DNA of 9,856 bases from Gammaproteobacteria bacterium (lineage in GTDB: Bacteria > Pseudomonadota > Gammaproteobacteria > UBA4575), in NCBI GenBank assembly GCA_028281205.1, contig JANQKJ010000223.1:1-9856 (forward strand), in the 5' to 3' direction. The notes below the pieces were generated by a model. It had not been told where the DNA came from and did no database searches. It saw nothing but the letters and a program-made list of their open reading frames with translations. Shown piece by piece: positions 1 to 6,677 of this stretch (its first letter is position 1; each line of letters opens with the position of its first letter). The position numbers and the translations under genes are program-made.

Positions 1-569
1 TCATCACCGTTGCTGCTGACACCTTTATCCAAAACTACTGAGTTTCTGCCAAACTCATGGTTGATGCACAAAAGACCGTTTTGATTGCCGCGTCCATAAC
101 GGTGCTTGTACATATTACCGTGCCAGTCTTTATAGTCATTCCAGTCACGGTCATTATCCCAACCACAGCGGCGCTTCTTGTGGCTCTTGATAGGGAAATA
201 ATGCATACCATCATGACCTATACCAATTTGTTCAGCCTGGTCAACAGAATTTGGTGGATAGCTATACGCTGGACCATTTGGTTTGATTGGATCACCCCAA
301 GGGATAATTACGTCCCATTGGTAGTCAGGTGAAATGTTTGGCCATGGGCCAGATCCATCTTCAACTGCAACTGGAGTAAAATCGATCAAATTATACTTGC
401 GGTATTTATATTTATACGCCGATGCAGATGCAGTATTAGCTGCTAGAAATGATGTGGCTGCAGTCGCAAGTCCACCTTTTATTAAATCGCGTCGTGAAAG
501 ATTCGCCTGTAATACATCAACGAATGGGCGATTGCCCGATTTGTTAGAGCTACCTTCATCATGCTCCAT
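1..569 (-). CDS. phoX: PhoX-type alkaline phosphatase, N-terminal part (3' end beyond window)
   Basis: Secreted phosphomonoesterase of the PhoX (DUF839) family, which frees phosphate from organic esters using Ca and Fe ions (family knowledge). 189 residues are visible, and the frame is open through the left edge. Residues 25-31 read SRRDLIK, a twin-arginine motif, followed by a small hydrophobic stretch and an Ala/Ser-rich region with likely cleavage near residues 49-51, so export is folded via Tat. Mature motifs follow: GSGPWPNISPDYQWDVIIPWG at about 72-92, QIGIGHDGMHYFPI at 114-127 and NGLLCINHEF at 164-173, all typical of PhoX. The start at 569 is supported by GAGGAG six bases upstream. 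Oddity: about 36 charged and aromatic residues (128-163, rich in D, W, Y, K, R, H) lie between the last two motifs, where I expect a shorter linker. It is transcribed away from the SDR operon. The metal-binding C-terminal part is not visible, so activity cannot be judged. Confidence 0.9.
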   Translation of the reverse strand, partial: MEHDEGSSNKSGNRPFVDVLQANLSRRDLIKGGLATAATSFLAANTASASAYKYKYRKYNLIDFTPVAVEDGSGPWPNISPDYQWDVIIPWGDPIKPNGPAYSYPPNSVDQAEQIGIGHDGMHYFPIKSHKKRRCGWDNDRDWNDYKDWHGNMYKHRYGRGNQNGLLCINHEFGRNSVVLDKGVSSNGD

Positions 570-575
570 GTGATT

Positions 576-581
576 CTCCTC
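576..581 (-). promoter_or_regulatory. Ribosome binding site of phoX
   Basis: On the minus strand this reads GAGGAG, six bases before the ATG at 569. It is the best Shine-Dalgarno match in the window and fixes the phoX start upstream of the Tat signal. Confidence 0.8.
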
Positions 582-593
582 AGTACTTAAATT

Positions 594-620
594 GTTTAAT
601 CGGATGACCGATTGTTAAAC
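594..620. promoter_or_regulatory. Nested inverted repeat in the phoX leader
   Basis: AATCGG (598-603) and CCGATT (608-613) form a perfect six-base dyad around ATGA. Outside it, GTTTAA (594-599) and TTAAAC (615-620) pair as well if three bases bulge. The same stretch also reads as a direct repeat: ATTGTTTAA at 591-599 and ATTGTTAAA at 611-619, a 20-bp step, about two DNA turns. It lies 25 bases upstream of the phoX start, so it could be an operator or a leader stem-loop. No specific regulator is recognised. Confidence 0.4.
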
Positions 621-654
621 TAATGTTGATTTGTGACAGGGGAATTAACGGCTG

Positions 655-675
655 ATGTCAGTTTGGTTATGACAT
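655..675. promoter_or_regulatory. 21-bp dyad ATGTCA-N9-TGACAT, possible operator
   Basis: Perfect six-base arms, ATGTCA at 655-660 and TGACAT at 670-675, flank a nine-base centre. The geometry suits a dimeric DNA-binding protein. It sits near the middle of the divergent region and could act on either gene. The arms resemble Pho-box half-sites but are inverted, not directly repeated, so PhoB is not supported. Confidence 0.35.
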
Positions 676-741
676 GCTTACAAAATAGTGATAACTGATA
701 TGCTTTTCGTTACATAAAAATAGTATTCATTAAGAAATAAT

Positions 742-770
742 TTAACATTAGTGATATTTTAATGTGTAAG
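742..770 (+). promoter_or_regulatory. Possible promoter with a second 21-bp dyad upstream of the SDR operon
   Basis: TTAACA at 742-747 (five of six matches to TTGACA) and TGTAAG at 765-770 (four of six matches to TATAAT) are 17 bp apart, giving a leader of about 25 bases before the ATG at 802. A perfect dyad, ACATTA-N9-TAATGT (745-765), covers the spacer. In AT-rich DNA such matches arise easily, so this is tentative. Confidence 0.25.
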
Positions 771-801
771 TCAAAAGTCATATCAATAAGGTGAATAAAA
801 A

Positions 802-1491
802 ATGACTAATAATAAACTTCTGTGCGTAATAATCGGCGCAGGTCAAGGCTTGGGAGCGAGCATAGCGACGCTATTTAATATGCAAGGTTATCAAGTTGTT
901 GGAATTAATCGCACGCAAGTGACGCCTGCGGAGAAAGGTATTGCTATGCTGCAATTAGATGTTGCAAATGAGCAGGCTACTAATACAGCATTTAATGAGC
1001 TGATAGAAAAATATGGAGTGCCCGATGTGTTGATACATAATACAGCACAGCTTTACATTGAGCCTTTTGAAGAAACATCTGCGCAACAGTTTGAGACTGC
1101 CTGGCAATCAATGGTGCTGTCTGCCTTTAATGCTATGAAAGTAATTGTCCCTAAGATGGCGCAACAGGGGAAAGGTACAGTAATTGTGTCTGGTGCAACA
1201 GCTAGTTTACGTGCTGGTGCAAATTTTTCAGCCTTTGCTTCAGCAAAATTTGCCTTGCGCGGATTGGTGCAATCCGTGGCACGTGAGTATCAAAAACAGG
1301 GTGTACACATCGCCCATGTTATTTTGGATGGAATTTTGGATACACAAGCAAGTCGTGCTCTGCATTCGCTTGATCCAGCGGACATGATGTCAACAAATGA
1401 AGTTGCCGAAGCCTATATGCAAATAGTGCAACAAAAAAACTCGGCCTGGACACACGAACTAGACTTAAGACCTAAAAACGAAACTTTTTAA
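802..1491 (+). CDS. SDR-family oxidoreductase, Tyr-to-Phe subfamily
   Basis: Short-chain dehydrogenase/reductase fold, 229 residues, cytoplasmic. Visible landmarks: the nucleotide-binding glycine motif GAGQGLG (12-18), LDV (52-54), HNTA in place of NNAG (79-82), the catalytic Ser in VSGATAS (S130), and FASAK at 145-149 where classical members have YxxxK. The general base Tyr is therefore Phe (codon TTT) while Lys149 is kept. From memory, a bacterial SDR subgroup shares this Phe together with the HVxxDG and WTHELDLRP segments seen here (about 171-177 and 216-224), so it is probably a natural variant rather than an error. Substrate is unknown; reduced or altered chemistry is an inference. AAGGTG upstream supports the start. 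It is the first gene of an operon, and its stop overlaps the next start as TAATG, implying coupled translation with the flavoenzyme. Confidence 0.85.
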   Translation: MTNNKLLCVIIGAGQGLGASIATLFNMQGYQVVGINRTQVTPAEKGIAMLQLDVANEQATNTAFNELIEKYGVPDVLIHNTAQLYIEPFEETSAQQFETAWQSMVLSAFNAMKVIVPKMAQQGKGTVIVSGATASLRAGANFSAFASAKFALRGLVQSVAREYQKQGVHIAHVILDGILDTQASRALHSLDPADMMSTNEVAEAYMQIVQQKNSAWTHELDLRPKNETF

Positions 1492-2594
1492 TGCAAACTC
1501 AAGTATTAATTGTGGGTGCAGGTCTTAGTGGCCTGCACACCGCTTATGAATGTCATAAACGTGGAGTTGACTATATTTTATTGGAGGCACGAAGTCGCTT
1601 GGGTGGTAGAGCATTTTCATTGCATGCGGATGAATCCGAGTATGACGTACATAAACCTGCTTTTGATTTGGGCCCAAGCTGGTTTTGGCCGGGCCAACAA
1701 AGAATGTTAGCGCTAATAGAAGAATTAGGCTTATCACAACAAGTATTTTTTCAAAGTGGTAATGGTGCAGCTATATATGAGGATAATCAGGGCAACATTC
1801 AGCGCGGCATAGTAGGTATCTCCATGGCGGGTGCGTACCGCTTGAGAGGAGGTATTCAGCAACTGACAAACACACTTGCCAGTCACTTAAGTGCTGAGCA
1901 TGTATTGTGTAATGCAGTACTAGAACAAGTTAAATTTATTGAACAAGGAGTAAGCTGTAATCTAAAGCTAGTGGATGAAGATAAACAAATTCATAGTAAA
2001 TATATTATTGTGGCCATGCCGCCACGTGTGGCACTCGCTAACATAGAATTTACTCCTGCTTTTAGTGATGCAAGGTTGCAGCAACTGAATGCCATAGCTA
2101 CCTGGATGGCGGGCCATGCAAAGTTAGTATGTGTTTATGCGGAAAAGTTTTGGCAGCAGCAAGGCATGTCGGGTGACGTGATTAGTCATCGCGGGCCATT
2201 GCAAGAAATCCATGATGCTTCATCTGAAGATGGCACGCTAAATGCCTTGTTTGGTTTTGTAGGCGTCCCTCCCGTACACAGAAAAAATCGCCAGCAAGAA
2301 ATTAAGTCATTAGCGCTTGCTCAACTTGGACGTTTATTTGGTGATGAGGCTACTCATCCAATAGCAGTTCACCTGCAAGATTGGTCAGCAGAAATTTACA
2401 CGGCAACACAATATGATCAAGAGATACAGAGATTTCACCCAGCTAATAATATTGCTTATGTACAGGAGCCTGGCTGGAATAAACAATTAATATGGTCCGG
2501 AACAGAAGCGGCTGATTATAGTATGCAGAACAATGGTTTTTTAGAAGGTGCACTTGAAGCAAGTATGCATGCCATTTCATTATTAACTGAGTAG
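1491..2594 (+). CDS. FAD-dependent amine-oxidase-type oxidoreductase
   Basis: Flavoprotein of the flavin-containing amine oxidase superfamily, 367 residues, short compared with the 450-500 of typical monoamine oxidases. It begins with the Rossmann dinucleotide motif VGAGLSGL (8-15), the FAD-ribose-binding Glu32 and the following RSRLGGR (34-40). A PSWFWPGQ segment lies near 63-70. The C-terminal flavin-binding block WSGTEAADY (about 335-343), followed by GFLEGALEAS, is intact. There is no signal peptide or membrane anchor, so it should be cytosolic. The oxidised substrate, whether an amine or some other C-N or C-C bond, cannot be read from sequence. The start codon shares one base with the SDR stop (TAATG), and the downstream EEP gene begins three bases after its stop, so the three genes look co-transcribed. 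An SDR paired with a flavin oxidoreductase suggests consecutive redox steps; this is inference. Confidence 0.85.
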   Translation: MQTQVLIVGAGLSGLHTAYECHKRGVDYILLEARSRLGGRAFSLHADESEYDVHKPAFDLGPSWFWPGQQRMLALIEELGLSQQVFFQSGNGAAIYEDNQGNIQRGIVGISMAGAYRLRGGIQQLTNTLASHLSAEHVLCNAVLEQVKFIEQGVSCNLKLVDEDKQIHSKYIIVAMPPRVALANIEFTPAFSDARLQQLNAIATWMAGHAKLVCVYAEKFWQQQGMSGDVISHRGPLQEIHDASSEDGTLNALFGFVGVPPVHRKNRQQEIKSLALAQLGRLFGDEATHPIAVHLQDWSAEIYTATQYDQEIQRFHPANNIAYVQEPGWNKQLIWSGTEAADYSMQNNGFLEGALEASMHAISLLTE

Positions 2595-2597
2595 CTT

Positions 2598-3482
2598 ATG
2601 CGACTCATATTTATATGGGTGATAGATTTATTAAGCAATTTCAAATTGCATATAGCTATTCTTTCTATAGTCAGTGGCTTGGCGGCAAGCCTTTTATTCA
2701 ATACCGTGTACCTATCGCTGATATTTTTAATTCCGCTACTTTATGCTTTTTTACCTCTATCTGCGTGGAAAATAGTAAAAAAGAAAACAGTAACTACTAA
2801 TGTAAAGACTTATCGTGTTTGCAGCTTTAATATAGAGTGGAATGCACGTGAGCACAAAAACTCACTTGAATATATAAAAAATTCTTCAGCCGATATCTTA
2901 GTCTTACAAGAAGTGCCTCAATTACTGACAGCCACTATTAATCAATATAAAGATTCATTCCCCTATCAATATGGCGAAGGTCATAGCCATGTGATGGTGT
3001 TATCTAAGTATGAATTAGAGTTTGTAGAATATCTGCCGTGGCCAGGTAAGTTTCAAAAAAGGGCGCTACACGTTATATGTAAACTTGATGGGCAATCTGT
3101 GCATATTTTTGCAGTACACTTTCAAGTTACACGTTCATGGAAGCAGTTGAGTTTACGTAATGAGCAAATAATGACATTGCTGAAGCACTTGAATAATGTA
3201 CAGGGCGCGATATTACTTGCGGGTGATTTTAATGCGGGTACTGCATCAAATGTGTTAAGGAAAATTGAAAATGATTCGGGATTGACTAGTGAGGCAAGTT
3301 TGCTCAACTATAAACGTACTTGGCCATCAAAGGCGGGTATGCTCGGTATTCAGTTAGATCATTTTTATCATAATGACATAGTTGTGCTAACTGATTTAAA
3401 ACTTGGGCCGGTGTTGGACTCAGATCACCGGCCAATATGTTCAAGGTTAAGTTTTTATGAGGCTAATGCCAACTTTTCGTGA
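2598..3482 (+). CDS. Membrane-anchored endonuclease/exonuclease/phosphatase (EEP) family protein
   Basis: 294-residue protein with two N-terminal hydrophobic segments (about 15-35 and 38-56), a short basic linker (KIVKKK, 58-63), then an EEP/DNase I-like metal-dependent phosphoesterase domain. The catalytic set appears complete: Asn78 in SFNIE, Glu105 in LQE, His174 in VHF, Asp210 and Asn212 in GDFNA, Asp254-His255 in LDH, and Asp276-His277 in DSDHRP. Members of this superfamily cleave nucleic acids, inositol phosphates or phospholipids; the anchor makes a lipid or envelope phosphodiester substrate as plausible as DNA (inference). The layout resembles YafD-like proteins. The gene starts three bases after the flavoenzyme stop with no clear Shine-Dalgarno, so it may depend on translational coupling. 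Its last 28 bp overlap the 3' end of the opposing AP-superfamily gene. Confidence 0.85.
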   Translation: MRLIFIWVIDLLSNFKLHIAILSIVSGLAASLLFNTVYLSLIFLIPLLYAFLPLSAWKIVKKKTVTTNVKTYRVCSFNIEWNAREHKNSLEYIKNSSADILVLQEVPQLLTATINQYKDSFPYQYGEGHSHVMVLSKYELEFVEYLPWPGKFQKRALHVICKLDGQSVHIFAVHFQVTRSWKQLSLRNEQIMTLLKHLNNVQGAILLAGDFNAGTASNVLRKIENDSGLTSEASLLNYKRTWPSKAGMLGIQLDHFYHNDIVVLTDLKLGPVLDSDHRPICSRLSFYEANANFS

Positions 3483-4903
3483 CCACGTATAGCACTAAGT
3501 AAATCAGGATCCATAGTTGCTAACTTGGGTGACTCAATGTCATAAGCATCTAGGAACATAGCAAATAGGTCTTTTAATGGGAATGATGCAGGCAATTCAC
3601 CTTTCATGAAGCCTGTATCTGTGTAGTATCCAATGCCATGGTGGTGAGTATTTTTCACTTGCGCGAGTGACACAAGTTCACCAAAGTTTTCAATAATAGT
3701 ACTGCCACTTTTAATTTTTGCATCTTGTGGTATCAATGCAGAAACCGGCTTTAATTGAATATAGATATCCTTGCCACGGTTTTCAGTATGGAATATTTGT
3801 GGACTCTTATTGAGTGTGCGTACTGCCTTGTCAGCTGTTTCGACATAAAAGATTTCCTGAGTGTCTATAGTGCCGACTTTAAGTATCTTCTGTTCAGCTT
3901 CACGTGCTAATTGCTCATTTTCAAAACAAAGCACGAAATCTTCAGTCATTAAGTTATATGTACTACTGTATTCAATGCCAATACGCTTCAGGAATGACAC
4001 ATGATCATCCAGGCGATAGTAATAAGTCTCACGTTCATGTGGATCCTGGTGCAGTGCAGTAGCAATAATGATACGTCCATTCTCAACGGTATTAACATAA
4101 GCCTGGATATCTGCTAATGCTGAATCATATAAAGACAGGATATCTAATAGTGGATCATCGTCTTTGGACACATGCCACTCAGGATTTTTCCGTTCGCCAG
4201 GATAAACCTCAGATGAAAATAAATAGTGATGTTGTAGATGTGCGCCACCATTTAAAAACGCAGTGGAAAATTGAGGCTTATACTTCTTGCACTGTGTAAG
4301 ATAGGTGTCGATCAGTAAGCGGTCACAAATAACAGCCCGAAACCAGGTTTTGTTGCGCAGGTATGATAGCGTTTCAGATATATAGTTATTTAAATGTTTA
4401 GTTTGTGCATTCTTCAACGCACCTGCTGCAAGCTTGTAGTATGACTCTAAAGAGATTTTCTTTTTAGCGTAATCATTGGTAACTTGGCACAGTGCGTCAT
4501 AAATTTTATGTAAATTTTTATTGCCGGTAAATTTAGTTAGAGTCCAAGGATCTGGAACAAAAAACTTGGCATTTTGAGTATTATTATTCGCATTAAATGC
4601 GGCAAGTGCAGCGACTGAAATACCGCTTGATTCCAGCACCTCATATATCATCGGGTGATCGAGCTTTACTATGTCACCTAATCTGAATACCTTGTGTTCT
4701 GCATAAGATAAGCCTGTATGGACAGTTGGCCATTGAATCCACGGATTCGCCAGATGATGTTCAGTTTCAGATGTAGTTTCTACATAACCATGTTTATCAA
4801 ATAACGCTTTGAAATTAGGTAAATAACCAAGCTCGACATACCTGTCTATATAATCAAAATTTAATTCATTTAATTGCAAGAAAAATATATTTGGCTTAGT
4901 CAT
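3455..4903 (-). CDS. Alkaline-phosphatase-superfamily (type I phosphodiesterase-like) protein
   Basis: 482-residue protein, apparently cytosolic, with no signal peptide. The N-terminus (FFLQLNELNFD, 7-17) matches the first metal-binding strand of the AP/nucleotide-pyrophosphatase fold, followed by WPTVHTG (58-64) with Thr60 as likely nucleophile and the FRLGD segment (73-77). The second metal cluster looks altered: NGGAHLQHHY (218-227) stands where DxxxHxxxH is expected, and ATALHQDPHE (281-290) where a DHG motif is expected. It is therefore a divergent family member, and hydrolysis of a phosphate or sulfate ester or diester is inferred only from fold. I chose the ATG at 4903 because AGGGA lies six bases upstream; an in-frame ATG at 4960 would add 19 residues but has no ribosome binding site. 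It is divergent from the UbiA gene and convergent with the EEP gene. Confidence 0.75.
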   Translation of the reverse strand: MTKPNIFFLQLNELNFDYIDRYVELGYLPNFKALFDKHGYVETTSETEHHLANPWIQWPTVHTGLSYAEHKVFRLGDIVKLDHPMIYEVLESSGISVAALAAFNANNNTQNAKFFVPDPWTLTKFTGNKNLHKIYDALCQVTNDYAKKKISLESYYKLAAGALKNAQTKHLNNYISETLSYLRNKTWFRAVICDRLLIDTYLTQCKKYKPQFSTAFLNGGAHLQHHYLFSSEVYPGERKNPEWHVSKDDDPLLDILSLYDSALADIQAYVNTVENGRIIIATALHQDPHERETYYYRLDDHVSFLKRIGIEYSSTYNLMTEDFVLCFENEQLAREAEQKILKVGTIDTQEIFYVETADKAVRTLNKSPQIFHTENRGKDIYIQLKPVSALIPQDAKIKSGSTIIENFGELVSLAQVKNTHHHGIGYYTDTGFMKGELPASFPLKDLFAMFLDAYDIESPKLATMDPDLLSAIRGHEKLALAS

Positions 4904-5242
4904 AGTAAATCCCTGTCTGTATATCCTGATATATGCTGGCGGCATACATGGTGTCGCCATGATTTAAATATTTCACTCTTATTAATAATCAGTCTGCTCA
5001 TTTTGATAATAAAAATCTGAGATACGGTTAACGTAAATACCAGTTAACAACTATGGATTTAAGAGAATTTACTGTTTATGGCAGTTGTAAGAAATCAGAA
5101 TGTAGGTCAGTTCACATTTCTACCATTAAACCCTACTAATCATTCTGTAATAAAAGATAATTGTGGAGAGCTGAGCTTTATATGCTTTTAAGTTAAGCTA
5201 TGTTTTGCTCGCATATATTAAAAATAATTCAGGTGTGTAGAG
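4904..5242. other. Divergent promoter region between the AP-superfamily and UbiA genes
   Basis: A 339-bp AT-rich stretch without a convincing gene. It contains two GTTAAC palindromes 16 bp apart (5027-5032 and 5043-5048), and a TATATT (5214-5219) that could be a -10 element for the UbiA operon but lacks a good -35. AGGTG at 5231-5235 is the UbiA ribosome binding site, seven bases before its ATG. I see no terminator, tRNA or riboswitch-like structure. Confidence 0.5.
4910..4914 (-). promoter_or_regulatory. Ribosome binding site deciding the start of the AP-superfamily gene
   Basis: The minus strand reads AGGGA, six bases before the ATG at 4903. The alternative in-frame ATG at 4960 is preceded by AT-rich sequence without any purine-rich site. 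Confidence 0.65.
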
Positions 5243-6226
5243 ATGTCGTTTTTATCAGATGTTGCATCAGCAAATACAAACGGGCTGCTAGGTAAGATTC
5301 TATTAGCATTAAAACCATATATTAATATAGCCCGTCCAGACCACTGGTTTAAGAATATTTTTATGTTGCCAGGCCTTTTACTGGCACTAGCTGTTGGAGC
5401 AACATTACCAGAAAACTTTATTTGGATATTTCTATCCGGTGTTGCCAGTGTTTGTTTAATAGCATCTGCAAACTACACCATAAACGAATGGTTAGATGCT
5501 GAGTTTGATCGTCATCATCCAGTCAAGAAAAATCGCCCCTCTGTGAGCGGTGGTATCAAAGCACATTTTGTCTACTTACAGTGGGCTATTTTGGCAGCGA
5601 TTGGTTTATATCTTTCATACCACATCAAAATAGAATTTTTTATTACTAACTTGACGTTATTAGTCATGGGGGTTTTGTATAACGTTAACCCAATTCGCAC
5701 TAAAGACCGTGTCTACGTGGATGTGTTATCCGAGGCGATAAATAATCCATTAAGATTTTTGTTGGGCTGGTATCTTGTGGTGGCGCCATTGATTCCTCCT
5801 TCTAGTGTTCTATTATCATATTGGATGGGTGGGGCATTTCTGATGGCAGTAAAACGTTACGCTGAATATCGTTATATTGATGACCCAGCACGTGCAGGTT
5901 TGTATAGAAAATCCTTTATCCATTACACAGAAGAGAAATTACTTTTATCAGCATTTTTCTATGCACTAATGTCTGCGGTATTTTTAGGTGTGTTCTTAGT
6001 TAAGTATAGGATCGAGTATTTAGTCGCACTACCTTTGTTTGCAATATTATTTGTTTGGTACTTATATATCGGCATGCAAACAAATTCGGTCTCGCAAGCA
6101 CCAGAAAAGCTCTATAAACAGAAAAAATTTGTAATATTTGTTGCAGCTTTAGGTTTAGTGGCCGTTGGATTGCTATTTGTTGACCTGCCTTGGTTGCATG
6201 TCCTTTTAGAAGTCTACGAAGTTTAA
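5243..6226 (+). CDS. UbiA-family prenyltransferase, decaprenyl-phosphate phosphoribosyltransferase-like
   Basis: Integral membrane UbiA-superfamily enzyme, 327 residues with about eight or nine hydrophobic helices. RPDHWFKN (31-38) matches the RPxQWxKN start typical of the polyprenyl-phosphate phosphoribosyltransferase branch (mycobacterial Rv3806c type). The first Asp-rich motif is NEWLDAEFDR (81-90), continuing HHPVKKNRP (91-99). The second is VDVLSEAINNPLR (159-171), preceded by YNVNPIRTKD. KRYAEYR (204-210) and a following YRKSFIHYTEEKLL block (221-234) also fit that branch. By family, the reaction would be transfer of 5-phosphoribose from PRPP to a polyprenyl phosphate, releasing pyrophosphate on the cytoplasmic face. 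Another acceptor or donor is possible. A GtrA protein and a HAD phosphatase follow within a few bases, which fits flipping and dephosphorylation of the lipid product. The start is supported by AGGTG at 5231-5235. Confidence 0.85.
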   Translation: MSFLSDVASANTNGLLGKILLALKPYINIARPDHWFKNIFMLPGLLLALAVGATLPENFIWIFLSGVASVCLIASANYTINEWLDAEFDRHHPVKKNRPSVSGGIKAHFVYLQWAILAAIGLYLSYHIKIEFFITNLTLLVMGVLYNVNPIRTKDRVYVDVLSEAINNPLRFLLGWYLVVAPLIPPSSVLLSYWMGGAFLMAVKRYAEYRYIDDPARAGLYRKSFIHYTEEKLLLSAFFYALMSAVFLGVFLVKYRIEYLVALPLFAILFVWYLYIGMQTNSVSQAPEKLYKQKKFVIFVAALGLVAVGLLFVDLPWLHVLLEVYEV

Positions 6227-6235
6227 ACTAACTTA

Positions 6236-6673
6236 ATGAATTATATTAATCGAACCATTGACTGGGTTGGCCAGTCAAGATATGCGTGGCTGTTAAAGTC
6301 TGAAGTTTTCAGATATTTAATTGCCGGTGGTACAGCATTTGTTGTGTTGATGATAGTGCTTATATTTCTTGTCGAAGTATTTGCTATGAATGAAGTGCTG
6401 GCGGCAGCCATTGGCCTTCTTTGCGCAACACCGGTTAACTATAGTTTACAAAAAAGATTTGTATTCAGGTCGCAGGCTCCTGTAGGTAAAAGTTTTGTTA
6501 TATATTGTGTGGTCACTGCGGCTACTATGATGCTTAATGTTGAACTATTTTATTTAATCCTTAAGTATTCAGGCCTACATTACACAGTATCACAGTTTAT
6601 TACTACGGCAATCATAGTTGTTTTAAACTATATCGTTAATCGTCACTTAACATTTTCACATGCGGTGAAATAG
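6236..6673 (+). CDS. GtrA-family small membrane protein
   Basis: 145 residues with four predicted membrane helices (about 25-48, 52-70, 86-108 and 117-134). GtrA hallmarks are visible: FRYLIAGGTAFVV (25-37), NYSLQKRFVF (68-77) after helix two and NYIVNRHLTF (131-140) after helix four, the two half-repeats typical of the family. GtrA proteins are thought to flip or help present polyprenyl-phosphate-linked sugars; the mycobacterial member Rv3789 works with the decaprenylphosphoryl-arabinose system. Its place between a UbiA-type transferase and a phosphatase suggests it handles the polyprenyl-phosphate sugar made by this operon (inference). The gene begins nine bases after the UbiA stop with only a weak ribosome binding site, so coupling is likely. 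Confidence 0.88.
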   Translation: MNYINRTIDWVGQSRYAWLLKSEVFRYLIAGGTAFVVLMIVLIFLVEVFAMNEVLAAAIGLLCATPVNYSLQKRFVFRSQAPVGKSFVIYCVVTAATMMLNVELFYLILKYSGLHYTVSQFITTAIIVVLNYIVNRHLTFSHAVK

Positions 6674-6677
6674 ACTT

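Larger units (their letters stand above)
570..801. other. Divergent promoter region between phoX and the SDR operon
   Basis: A 232-bp non-coding stretch must hold promoters for both directions. It contains three separate dyads (594-620, 655-675 and 745-765), described in their own entries. I looked for a Pho box (two CTGTCAT-like units 11 bp apart) on both strands and found only isolated half-matches, such as TGTCAT on the minus strand, with wrong spacing. No tRNA, small ORF or terminator is apparent. Confidence 0.6.

Noticed and set aside
57..573. Open frames on the plus strand opposite phoX
   Set aside because: They are antisense to a clear PhoX reading frame with Tat signal and family motifs, lack ribosome sites, and encode no recognisable domain.
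570..801. Pho box upstream of phoX
   Set aside because: Half-sites such as TGTCAT and CTGTCA occur, but no pair of direct 7-bp units 11 bp apart was found on either strand.
802..2594. SDR and flavoenzyme as true DprE2 and DprE1 homologs
   Set aside because: DprE1 belongs to the VAO-type FAD-binding fold, whereas this flavoenzyme has an amine-oxidase Rossmann fold; the SDR lacks the catalytic Tyr that DprE2-like enzymes keep.
4904..4960. Upstream in-frame ATG at 4960 as start of the AP-superfamily gene
   Set aside because: No ribosome binding site precedes it, the extra 19 residues look unlike a folded or signal segment, and the ATG at 4903 has AGGGA at good spacing.
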